The translations under genes and the position numbers were made by a program. Of a stretch of DNA of 62,549 nt, positions 16,260-23,646 are shown one piece after another. Position 1 is the first letter of the stretch. Each line of letters begins with the position of its first letter. Below the pieces are notes generated by a model. The model was not told the DNA's origin and did no database searches. It worked only from the letters and a program-made list of their open reading frames with translations. The DNA is taken from the NCBI RefSeq assembly GCF_001618175.1, contig NZ_LPXN01000149.1, positions 1 to 62,549 of the forward strand, given 5' to 3'. This DNA comes from Oceanibaculum pacificum. Its GTDB lineage: Bacteria; Pseudomonadota; Alphaproteobacteria; Oceanibaculales; Oceanibaculaceae.

Positions 16260-17192
16260 TCAGATGGCCGCGAGCGCGGACCAGGTGTCGCCGCCGTCGC
16301 GGCTCTGCTTCAGGCCGCCATCCAGCGCAGCGACGATGTGGTCGGGATTTCTCGGGTGCACCGCCACTGCGGAGGCGAATCCGTCCGCGAGGTGCGACCA
16401 GACGACGCCGCCGTCGCGGGAGGTCCACACGCCTGACGGCAGGGCGGCGTAGAGCGTTTCGGGCGCGGACGGCGCGCTAGCCAGCGCATGGATCGGCTGG
16501 CCTGCCGGAAGTGGCGCTTCCGACGGCGGAGCATCGCCGGAAACCAGAGCGTCCATCGCGTTGCCGGGCTGGACGTCCTGCCAACGGCAGAAGCAATCCG
16601 GCACGCGCGTAAGCCCCATCTCGGTGCCGGCGTAAATCCAGATCCCGCCCATGCCCGTGGCGAGATCGACCGAAGCGAGCGTCAGAAGGTCTCGCTCAAC
16701 TTCATCTAGCCACGGGCGATCCATGGCGAGGCTCCAGCTTCGGCCGGCGTCCTCGCTCTTCCAGAGGCCGTCTCCCCGAACCGCGGCGTAGATCATCTCA
16801 GGCTGTCCGGCCGCGACGGTCACAGCGGCGATCTCGCCTTCCGGAAGGTCATGCGAGCGGGCTTCCCAGGTGCGGCCCTCGTCGTTGGAGAATGCAATCC
16901 CGCCAGAGGCGAGGCCGGCAATAATGCGGCCCGGCCGTTCGGGGTGTGTTGCGAGAGCCAGGACGGCGGCAGGGACCGGCAGCGCCGTCCATGAGCTTCC
17001 GCCGTCGTCGCTGCGCATCAGATCCGAACCCGCGGCGAGCAGAACGTCACCGTCGAAGGCGAGCGCTACCACTGCTGGCTTCACCGGTTCGGCGCCATGC
17101 AGAACCTTCGGTAGCGCCAACACGCCGACCGCGGTGCCGGACGAGAGAAGGAAACTGCGACGCGTTAGCGCCGGATACGATGGGCCGGGCAT
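16260..17192 (-). CDS. Tat-exported BNR/sialidase-type beta-propeller protein
   Basis: 310 aa. The N-terminus has a twin-arginine signal (TRRSFLLSSG). The rest is a beta-propeller with BNR/Asp-box repeats such as SDDGGSSW, SNDEGRTW, SEDAGRSW, SRDGGVVW and SRDGGDTW. Similar proteins are found in copper operons, but no enzymatic activity can be deduced. A GAGGAG site lies 6 nt from ATG 17192. Probably the first gene of the long copper operon, or the third if transcription starts at cueR. Confidence 0.82.
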   Translation of the reverse strand: MPGPSYPALTRRSFLLSSGTAVGVLALPKVLHGAEPVKPAVVALAFDGDVLLAAGSDLMRSDDGGSSWTALPVPAAVLALATHPERPGRIIAGLASGGIAFSNDEGRTWEARSHDLPEGEIAAVTVAAGQPEMIYAAVRGDGLWKSEDAGRSWSLAMDRPWLDEVERDLLTLASVDLATGMGGIWIYAGTEMGLTRVPDCFCRWQDVQPGNAMDALVSGDAPPSEAPLPAGQPIHALASAPSAPETLYAALPSGVWTSRDGGVVWSHLADGFASAVAVHPRNPDHIVAALDGGLKQSRDGGDTWSALAAI

Positions 17193-17331
17193 GGTAACTC
17201 CTCATCAAACCCTCGGTCCTCCGCCGCGGCCGGAAGGCACGCCAAGCGGTGGGAAAGGACTGCGCATCGGGGGCACACGCCGCCGAGGCACGGATTGACG
17301 CCCCGGCCGCGCTCGTGCGGCGGGCGTCAGA

Positions 17332-17676
17332 TCAGATGAGGGTTCGAGGAGGGTGTTTGGCTGGAAGGTTTGCAACGCCGCAGAAATTCTGCGTCACCGC
17401 TGGCCCAAGCGCCTCGCGTGGAACCGAGACGATGCCGTATCCATGCGGCGCAAGCACAGCTGCGAAACTGCCCGCTCCGCAGACGAGGTCGCACGCGACA
17501 GCCATTTCGCCTGCATCGGTGTCGCCACAGGCGTCGCAGTCGGACATGTGCATCGCAGCATCATCGGAGGCGATCATGGCCGCAGCCATCTCCGCCGAGC
17601 CCGCTGCATGCGCAACCGAACTCGCCGCGAATGCGGCGAAGACGGCAGCGAAGATCAGGCGGGCCAGAAACGTCAT
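17332..17676 (-). CDS. Small secreted Cys-rich protein (DUF2946-like)
   Basis: 114 aa with a signal peptide ending AHA near residue 24. The mature chain has a His-Met-Ser-Asp stretch and two CxxC-type pairs (CDACGD, CDLVCG) plus a later Cys, which fits a metal-binding periplasmic protein. The resemblance to DUF2946 is tentative. No clear ribosome site. It follows cueR in the same direction with a 98-nt gap. Confidence 0.6.
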   Translation of the reverse strand: MTFLARLIFAAVFAAFAASSVAHAAGSAEMAAAMIASDDAAMHMSDCDACGDTDAGEMAVACDLVCGAGSFAAVLAPHGYGIVSVPREALGPAVTQNFCGVANLPAKHPPRTLI

Positions 17677-17774
17677 GGAGTAAGCTTAACCTGTAATGGG
17701 CCGGGTTTCCACCGAGCTGTGCTCGCAATCGAGTGAACGCCTTGCCTTCATCGGCCTCCGAATGGTGCGATCCA

Positions 17775-18170
17775 TCAGGTCGTTCCGGAGCGTGCAAGGT
17801 CGTTCATGATGGGACATTCGGGGCGATCATCGCCCTGGCAGCGCACGACAAGATCACGAAGAGTCGCGCTTAGTGCCTGCAACTCGACAATCTTCTGATC
17901 GATCCGCGTAAGGTGCTTTTCCGCTAGCCTCTTGACGTCCGAACTCGAGCGTTGGCGATCTTCGTAAAGGGACAAGAGCGTCCGGCATTCTTCGATGGTG
18001 AACCCGAGGGATCGAGCGCGAGCCAGGAAAGCCAGCTTGTGCAGGTCCTGAGATCCGAACTCCCGGTACCCGTTCTCGCTTCGCGAAGGCCGCACAAGTC
18101 CGATGTCTTCGTAGTAGCGAATGGTCTTGGCCGGCAAGCCGCTCCGTTCCGAAACATCTCCGATGTTCAT
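17775..18170 (-). CDS. cueR: CueR-type MerR-family Cu(I) sensor
   Basis: 131 aa from ATG 18170; the upstream in-frame extension is not part of the family. The N-terminal MerR winged helix is typical (KTIRYYEDIGLV near residues 15-26). The C-terminal metal loop CQGDDRPECPI has the two cysteines, seven residues between them, that bind one Cu(I) in CueR. It is divergent from copA, and both genes have a MerR-type promoter in the shared gap, so it probably also controls itself. Confidence 0.93.
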   Translation of the reverse strand: MNIGDVSERSGLPAKTIRYYEDIGLVRPSRSENGYREFGSQDLHKLAFLARARSLGFTIEECRTLLSLYEDRQRSSSDVKRLAEKHLTRIDQKIVELQALSATLRDLVVRCQGDDRPECPIMNDLARSGTT

Positions 18171-18203
18171 GGTCGCGACACCTCTCGCTCTGTCTTGAGC
18201 AAC

Positions 18204-18234
18204 CACATAGGGATTCCACCTACTGGAAGGTCAA
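18204..18234 (-). promoter_or_regulatory. MerR-type promoter/operator of cueR
   Basis: Minus strand: -35 TTGACC (18229-18234), 19-nt spacer, -10 TATGTG (18204-18209). The spacer holds TTCCA/TGGAA arms (18214-18228). A stretched 19-nt spacer around a dyad is the hallmark of MerR-family promoters. Confidence 0.72.
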
Positions 18235-18258
18235 GCGCCTCGCCGGAAATTTTCCTTC

Positions 18259-18289
18259 TTGACCTTCCAGTCGCTGGAAGCCCCACCTT
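18259..18289 (+). promoter_or_regulatory. CueR-controlled copA promoter/operator
   Basis: Plus strand: -35 TTGACC (18259-18264), 19-nt spacer, weak -10 CACCTT (18284-18289). The dyad CTTCCAGTCGCTGGAAG (18264-18280) has perfect 7-bp arms and resembles the enterobacterial copA operator. Confidence 0.8.
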
Positions 18290-18317
18290 GGCGATGAGAT
18301 GAGCTGGAGGACCGAAC

Positions 18318-20771
18318 ATGGATGTTGCGCGTGCTACAACTGGAATGGTGAGAGACCCGGTCTGCGGCATGGTCGTCGACCCAAGCGACACCGGCCCTCG
18401 CCATGAGCACGAAGGCCACGTCTATCACTTCTGCTCCGAGAAGTGCCAATCCAGGTTCGCTGCCTCGCCCGGCGACTTCATCGAGGCCGTCGATCCGGTC
18501 TGCGGGATGTCCGTCGATCGCGCGACGGCCAAGCATTTGTCTTCGCACACGGGCGAGAAGTTCTACTTCTGCTCAGCGCGCTGCAAGGAGAAGTTCGACT
18601 CCGAGCCGGAGACGTACCTGAAGGGCAAGCCAACGCCGGAGCCGATGCCGGCGGGCACGATCTATACGTGCCCGATGCATCCCGAGATTGAGCAGGTCGG
18701 CCCCGGAGACTGCCCGATTTGCGGGATGGCACTCGAGCCGAAGGGCGTGCCTCAGGGGGACGAGGGCCCGAACCCCGAGTTGGTCGACTTCACCCGCCGG
18801 TTCTGGATAGGTGCCGCGCTGACCGTGCCGGTACTCCTTCTGGCGATGGGCGGCTACGTCGGGATGCCGATCCGCACCTGGGTGGGGGAGCGGCTCGCGC
18901 ACTGGCTCGAGCTGATCCTGGCGACGCCGGTGATCCTCTGGGCGGGCTGGCCGTTCCTGGTGCGCGGCTGGAAGAGCTTCCGTAGCCTGAACCTCAACAT
19001 GTTCAGTCTAATCGGCATGGGGGTGTTCGCGGCGTGGATCTTCAGCACCGTCGCCGTGATCGCCCCCGGCCTGTTCCCGAGCGGATTCCGCGACGCGGAA
19101 GGGAACGTCGGCATCTATTTCGAGGCCGGTGCGGTCATCGTGGTGCTCGTGCTCCTTGGCCAGATTCTTGAGCTGCGCGCGCGCGAGCGGACTGGTTCTG
19201 CGATCCGTGCGCTGCTCGACCTCGCGGCGAAGAACGCGCGCGTCATTCGTGACGACGGCAGCGAAGAGGAGGTGCCGCTCGAGGAGGTGCAGATCGGCGA
19301 GCGCCTCCGGGTCCGCCCCGGCGAGAAGGTGCCGGTCGACGGTGAAGTGGTCGAGGGGCGATCTTCGGTCGACGAGTCCATGCTCACTGGTGAGCCGGTG
19401 CCCGTCGAGAAGGTCGCCGGTGACCCGGTCACCGGCGCGACGATCAACGGGACCGGGAGTCTGGTGATTGAGGCGAAGCGGGTAGGCAAGGATACAATGC
19501 TTGCGCAGATCGTCGAGATGGTGGCGGCTGCACAGAGGTCGCGTGCGCCGATCCAGAAGCTTGCAGACGCGGTGGCCGGTTACTTCGTGCCGGCGGTGAT
19601 CGCGATTGCGGTGGTCTCCTTCATCGCGTGGTCCATCTGGGGACCCTCGCCGGCCCTTGCCTATGGGCTCGTCTCCGCGATCGCCGTCCTGATCATCGCC
19701 TGCCCCTGCGCCCTCGGGCTCGCCACGCCAATGTCGATCATGACCGCCACGGGGCGCGGCGCTCAGGCGGGCGTTCTGATCAAGAACGCGGAGGCGCTCG
19801 AAGCCTTCGAGAAGGTGGACACGCTGATCGTCGATAAGACCGGCACGCTGACGGTGGGCAAGCCGGAGCTTTCCGCCGTGCTGCCCGAGGCGGAGCACGA
19901 CGAGGCCGAGATCCTGCGTCTGGCGGCGAGCCTGGAGCGGGGTTCCGAACATCCTCTTGCAGAGGCCATCGTCCGGGGCGCCGAGGCGCGCGGACTGAGC
20001 CTCGCCAAGGCAGATCAGTTCGAAGCGGTGACCGGAATGGGCGTCAAGGGCGTGGTCGACGGGAAATCGGTGGCCTTGGGTAATGTCAGGATGCTGGCGG
20101 AGCTCGGGATCGAAGCGCCGGCTGCGACCGAGATCGCGAATGCTCGGCGCGATGAAGGCGAAACTGTCATGTTCGTGGTCGTCGACGGAACCATCGCGGG
20201 GCTCGTGGGGGTGGCCGATCCGGTCAAAGAGACCACACCGCAGGCGCTCAAGACGCTGCACGAGCTTGGCTTCCGGATCGTCATGGCGACGGGAGACAAC
20301 GAACGCACCGCGCGCGCCATCGCGAGTCGTCTCGGCATCGACGACATCCGCGCCGATGTGCTGCCGGAGGACAAAGCGCGCGTCATTCGCGCTTTGCAGT
20401 CAGAGGGCCGAAAGGTGGCGATGGCCGGAGATGGCGTCAACGACGCGCCGGCATTGGCTCAGGCTGACGTCGGAATCGCGATGGGCACCGGCGCCGACGT
20501 TGCTATCGAGAGCGCGGGCTTCACTCTGGTGAAGGGCGACCTTGGCGGAATCGTGAGAGCGCGGCGCTTGTCGCTCGCCACCATGCGCAACATCCGACAG
20601 AACCTGTTTTTCGCGATGATCTACAACACCGCTGGCGTGCCGATCGCAGCAGGGCTGCTTTATCCCTTCTTCGGGCTCCTGATCTCACCCATGTTCGCTG
20701 CCGCTGCGATGAGCCTGTCGTCCGTCTCCGTCATTGCCAATGCACTCCGGCTGCGTGCCGTGCGACTCTGA
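18318..20771 (+). CDS. copA: Copper-exporting P1B-type ATPase with two YHS domains
   Basis: 817 aa. Two N-terminal YHS domains (each with DPVCGM, residues 13 and 59) replace the usual HMA domains. A heavy-metal-binding segment follows (YTCPMHPEI near residue 116, then CPICGMAL). The ATPase core has the TGEPVPVEK actuator motif, the membrane metal site CPC at residue 462, the phosphorylated Asp in DKTGT at 506, SEHPLAE, and [10 protein letters not shown]. It exports Cu(I), possibly Ag(I), from the cytosol using ATP. YHS-bearing ATPases are common in mobile copper/silver islands. Controlled by the CueR operator just upstream. Confidence 0.94.
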   Translation: MDVARATTGMVRDPVCGMVVDPSDTGPRHEHEGHVYHFCSEKCQSRFAASPGDFIEAVDPVCGMSVDRATAKHLSSHTGEKFYFCSARCKEKFDSEPETYLKGKPTPEPMPAGTIYTCPMHPEIEQVGPGDCPICGMALEPKGVPQGDEGPNPELVDFTRRFWIGAALTVPVLLLAMGGYVGMPIRTWVGERLAHWLELILATPVILWAGWPFLVRGWKSFRSLNLNMFSLIGMGVFAAWIFSTVAVIAPGLFPSGFRDAEGNVGIYFEAGAVIVVLVLLGQILELRARERTGSAIRALLDLAAKNARVIRDDGSEEEVPLEEVQIGERLRVRPGEKVPVDGEVVEGRSSVDESMLTGEPVPVEKVAGDPVTGATINGTGSLVIEAKRVGKDTMLAQIVEMVAAAQRSRAPIQKLADAVAGYFVPAVIAIAVVSFIAWSIWGPSPALAYGLVSAIAVLIIACPCALGLATPMSIMTATGRGAQAGVLIKNAEALEAFEKVDTLIVDKTGTLTVGKPELSAVLPEAEHDEAEILRLAASLERGSEHPLAEAIVRGAEARGLSLAKADQFEAVTGMGVKGVVDGKSVALGNVRMLAELGIEAPAATEIANARRDEGETVMFVVVDGTIAGLVGVADPVKETTPQALKTLHELGFRIVMATGDNERTARAIASRLGIDDIRADVLPEDKARVIRALQSEGRKVAMAGDGVNDAPALAQADVGIAMGTGADVAIESAGFTLVKGDLGGIVRARRLSLATMRNIRQNLFFAMIYNTAGVPIAAGLLYPFFGLLISPMFAAAAMSLSSVSVIANALRLRAVRL

Positions 20772-20808
20772 CAGCGAGCTTCTCGCTCAAACGCGGGCGC
20801 GGGTCGCT

Positions 20809-21945
20809 TCATGCTCTTGCTTTTTCCCGGCGTCCCGTGCTCTCACCGCCGCCTCGGAAGTGCAGCCAGAGAAGCGCCGCGGCCGCGGCCAGGAAGGCGA
20901 GGTTCAGGAAGAAGGTGTAGTCGATCGCGAAGCGGACCATCTCCTGCAGCGACGGCCTCTCGGTCGGGATCATGCCGACAAGCGCAAACAGGTAGTGCAC
21001 GGTGATGCCTGCCGCGACCATGCAGACATAGAGCAGTCCCGACAGGTAGAGGGCGTAGCGCCAGCCATAATATTTGGCGTGGACCCAGATTACCGTCGCC
21101 GCGACGAGATCGGCACCAAGGAACGCCACCACGCCCCCGAAGGACGCATCGCGCGACCAGAGCATCGCCGCCAGGGGCACATTGCCCATCGAGCCGATGA
21201 AGGTGAAGAACGCGACCACAGGGGCAACGAGCGCGTTCTCAAGCACAATGAGAAATCCTGGGCTCTGCTGCGCGCCGCCATCTCCAATGAGGAAGATCGT
21301 ATTCCAGAAGCTCTGCGGCACGAAAACAGAGATGAAGCCGGCGATGGTGAAGCCGAAGAGGATCTCTTTCCAGACCATCTTCCATTCCATGAAGAACGCC
21401 CGGGCGATCCGTTGCCAACCCTTGCGGGAGAGGAGCTTGTCGCGGAACGAGCCCTTCATCCCGTGGTCCATGTCCATTCCCTCGCTCTGCTGAGCCTTCT
21501 CGGCGTGCCCCTTCGCCTCGTCGATGAGGCCCGAGGGGAACCAAAGCTGCGTCAGAATGTAGGCGTACACGATCATCAGCATCCCGAGCAGAAAGTTCGC
21601 GAGGGTGAACTTCCAGCCGAGCAGCACCCAGAGGACGATCCCGAGCTCGATCACCAGATTGGTCGATGCGATGAGGAACGCGATCGAGTTCATCGGATGC
21701 GCGCCCTTGACCAGGACCGAGCGCGATGCCGCGAGCGCGGCGAAAGAGCAGGAAGATGAGATGAAGCCGAAGAATCCGGCGATGCCGGCCTCTCTCGGTC
21801 CGCGCTCGCCGAGGATCTTGGCCATCTGCTCGCGAGTGACGAGGACCTGGATGCCGGCCGAGATGATGTAGCCGAAGATCAGCGCCCAGAGCGCCTTCCA
21901 CAGCATACCGGCGCCAGTGGTGAAGGCTTGAAGAACTTGATCCAT
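20809..21945 (-). CDS. PF03773-family permease
   Basis: 378 aa from ATG 21945, where the family normally begins (MDQVLQAF); ATGs at 22023 and 22032 and a TTG at 22056 extend the frame. About eight to ten helices in two homologous halves, with FGFISSSCSFAALAASRS as the conserved Cys-containing motif. A cytosolic loop holds MDMDHGMKG. Members include arsenic and other metal or thiol-compound exporters. It converges on copA. Its 5' end abuts the prophage lysis genes, so its original promoter may have been lost. Confidence 0.82.
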   Translation of the reverse strand: MDQVLQAFTTGAGMLWKALWALIFGYIISAGIQVLVTREQMAKILGERGPREAGIAGFFGFISSSCSFAALAASRSVLVKGAHPMNSIAFLIASTNLVIELGIVLWVLLGWKFTLANFLLGMLMIVYAYILTQLWFPSGLIDEAKGHAEKAQQSEGMDMDHGMKGSFRDKLLSRKGWQRIARAFFMEWKMVWKEILFGFTIAGFISVFVPQSFWNTIFLIGDGGAQQSPGFLIVLENALVAPVVAFFTFIGSMGNVPLAAMLWSRDASFGGVVAFLGADLVAATVIWVHAKYYGWRYALYLSGLLYVCMVAAGITVHYLFALVGMIPTERPSLQEMVRFAIDYTFFLNLAFLAAAAALLWLHFRGGGESTGRREKARA

Positions 21946-22040
21946 GAAGGTTGCTTGCCAGGCGTCGGTTCTGTTCCCACTCCGAAGAACCTCTGAAGTT
22001 CCATGAGGTTCCTCTGACGCCATGCACGGCATCTTGAGGG

Positions 22041-22298
22041 TCAGCTTCCTTTGCAAGCCCGCGCCTGCTCGCGCATCACGCCATAGTCGCTCATCATCTC
22101 GGCAAGCGCCGAGGGCTCCGGGAGCAGCGCGATCTCGTCGGCCGCCTGCGTCTGGAACTCGCGGCCGTACTCGACAACCGGCGGACAGACGCCACCGGCC
22201 GGAGCTTTAGAACCGACCGTCGCGCAGGCGGTCAGCGAGGTCGTCGCGATCACGAGGACGGCGAGCCGCAGCCTCCAACATACGGCGCTGAACATCAT
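22041..22298 (-). CDS. Rz1-like outer-membrane lipoprotein (o-spanin)
   Basis: 85 aa from the ATG at 22298 with a GGAGAG site. Signal peptide with lipobox LTAC puts the lipidated Cys at residue 25. The first 92 nt lie inside the Rz-like gene in another frame, the classic nested spanin arrangement. It would join the inner-membrane partner to fuse the membranes at lysis. Last gene of the prophage on this side. Confidence 0.8.
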   Translation of the reverse strand: MMFSAVCWRLRLAVLVIATTSLTACATVGSKAPAGGVCPPVVEYGREFQTQAADEIALLPEPSALAEMMSDYGVMREQARACKGS

Positions 22299-22464
22299 GG
22301 GTTCTCTCCACGCTTTCAAGGCGCTCCGCGACGCGTCCGGCGCGCTCACCGAAGCGTCGGAGCGAGAGCAGGAAAAGGAGCACGGCGATCGCGATGGCGC
22401 CGTAGCGCAGGGCCGCCCGCGCCCAAGGGCTGGCGGCAAGCCCGGTGAACAGAGCAGCGATCAT
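22207..22464 (-). CDS. Rz-like inner-membrane spanin
   Basis: 85 aa: one N-terminal transmembrane helix (residues about 18-35) followed by a charged helical, coiled-coil-like region. The ATG overlaps the endolysin stop (ATGA), and the 3' part overlaps the o-spanin in a different frame. Size, topology and position support the i-spanin role even though Rz sequences are poorly conserved. Confidence 0.75.
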   Translation of the reverse strand: MIAALFTGLAASPWARAALRYGAIAIAVLLFLLSLRRFGERAGRVAERLESVERTHDVQRRMLEAAARRPRDRDDLADRLRDGRF

Positions 22465-23135
22465 CGAAGCCCCCGCTTCCAGTCATCGATGCGGGCGTAG
22501 ATGGCGACCGCGATGCCGGCGAGGGCCACGGCGATGAACACCCAGCGCAAGGTGTCGAGATAGGGGACGAGCGGCAGGATCGCGGTCTGGGTTTCCGCCA
22601 GGACGTTCTGCGCCACCTCGACGCCAGCGGCGCCAAGCGTCGCCACGCCAGCCGCGCCACCGCCTTTCATCGTACGGCTCTCGGCCAGCACCTCTCGCGC
22701 AGGCGGGGTCTCTGCCGCGAAGGGCACGGGCCGCGCCGGGAACCGCTCGCCCCACTGCCGCGCGGGGCCGAGATCGACGTGCATGAACCCTGATCGCGGG
22801 TAGAGGCCAAAGCCGAGGAAGCCGACCTCCCGCGCCGCCGCCTCAAACGCCGCTGGATCGTGGTTCGCCATGGCAATGTCGAAGGCTGTACCGTCGAGGT
22901 GCTTCGAGTGTGGCGCGCCGCCGACGGCCCGGTTGTGCGCCGGGCTCCGGTAGGCCGAGCGGACGATCAGCGGCCTGCCAAGCTGGTCGCGCAGCGCCTG
23001 GAGCTTGTCGAGCGCTTCCTCGTTGATGCGCAGGGAGCCGGTGCCCCGGCAGGCGATCTCGGCGGGGGAGAAATTCTTCCAGCGCCATGAGCGCTCGGGC
23101 ACGTCGCGCCAGTGTTTGTAGGTCATGGTCGTCAT
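22461..23135 (-). CDS. Endolysin: M15-family D,D-peptidase with C-terminal membrane helix
   Basis: 224 aa. The peptidase M15 domain (residues about 15-125) has the zinc motif SAYRSPAHNRAVGG...SKHLDGTAFD and the closing HVD. It would cut peptidoglycan cross-links. A hydrophobic helix at residues about 195-213 precedes a basic tail, so the enzyme may be membrane-tethered. A GGAG site supports ATG 23135. Followed by the spanins. Confidence 0.88.
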   Translation of the reverse strand: MTTMTYKHWRDVPERSWRWKNFSPAEIACRGTGSLRINEEALDKLQALRDQLGRPLIVRSAYRSPAHNRAVGGAPHSKHLDGTAFDIAMANHDPAAFEAAAREVGFLGFGLYPRSGFMHVDLGPARQWGERFPARPVPFAAETPPAREVLAESRTMKGGGAAGVATLGAAGVEVAQNVLAETQTAILPLVPYLDTLRWVFIAVALAGIAVAIYARIDDWKRGLR

Positions 23136-23152
23136 CGCAGGTCTCCAGGCAC

Positions 23153-23182
23153 AAAAAAGCCCGCTCCTCGACGAGGGCGGGC
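23153..23182 (-). terminator. Rho-independent terminator before the endolysin
   Basis: On the minus strand a GCCCGC...GCGGGC stem (23177-23182 with 23159-23164, plus inner pairs) is followed by six T. It lies between the DUF6127-like gene and the endolysin. Confidence 0.8.
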
Positions 23183-23209
23183 GGTGGTCTGATGGGTCGG
23201 GCGGATCGG

Positions 23210-23521
23210 TTAAGGCGTCGGCCCGAAAAGCTTCAGCTTGATGGCGATGCCGGCCATCAGGGCGAGCAGGATTGCGGTGGTGATCAGCCGCACGGAGGTC
23301 TGTACGGCGGTCTGTTTCGCGAGGCGGAAACCCGCGAGCAGCGAGCGAAGATCGCGGATGTCCTCGGCGGCATTTTTGCCGTCGAGGCCAACCTCGCGCA
23401 AGGCGCGCCGTGCGCCCGTCTCGGCCGCTCGCTCAAGCAATTTTTCCAACATTTCGCCGGACAGGTTTCCGGGAGCGGTTCCGGGCATGGCGAAGCCGTC
23501 ACGATCGTTGGAACGGATCAT
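23210..23521 (-). CDS. DUF6127-like phage membrane protein (holin candidate)
   Basis: 103 aa from ATG 23521 with AGGAAG. An Arg/Glu-rich helical region is followed by one hydrophobic segment (residues about 78-97) and a short basic tail. Resembles the DUF6127 family from alphaproteobacterial prophages. Just upstream of the endolysin it is the best candidate for a holin-like or lysis-control protein, but this is positional inference. Confidence 0.7.
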   Translation of the reverse strand: MIRSNDRDGFAMPGTAPGNLSGEMLEKLLERAAETGARRALREVGLDGKNAAEDIRDLRSLLAGFRLAKQTAVQTSVRLITTAILLALMAGIAIKLKLFGPTP

Positions 23522-23646
23522 TCGGTCTTCCTTTCGTCGAAGGCCAGAGGGACAGGCCGGGCTCATGGGAACAGGCATATGGCCAAGGCATCCTTGTCTG
23601 CGCCTGCGCTGCTCTTCAAGCGAACGGATCGGTTTAAAGCCTTCCT

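Larger units (their letters stand above)
6260..21945. mobile_element. Metal (copper, probably Cd/Pb) resistance island
   Basis: A continuous block of metal-handling genes between a chromosomal-looking surface-protein locus and a prophage. It combines an ArsR-CDF-lspA cassette, a long copper-handling operon, cueR-copA and a PF03773 permease. No insertion sequence, direct repeat or integrase of its own was found, so mobility is inferred only from gene content. Confidence 0.55.

Noticed and set aside
20773-20787. Hairpin after copA as terminator
   Set aside because: Only a 6-bp stem with no T-tract; too weak to claim.
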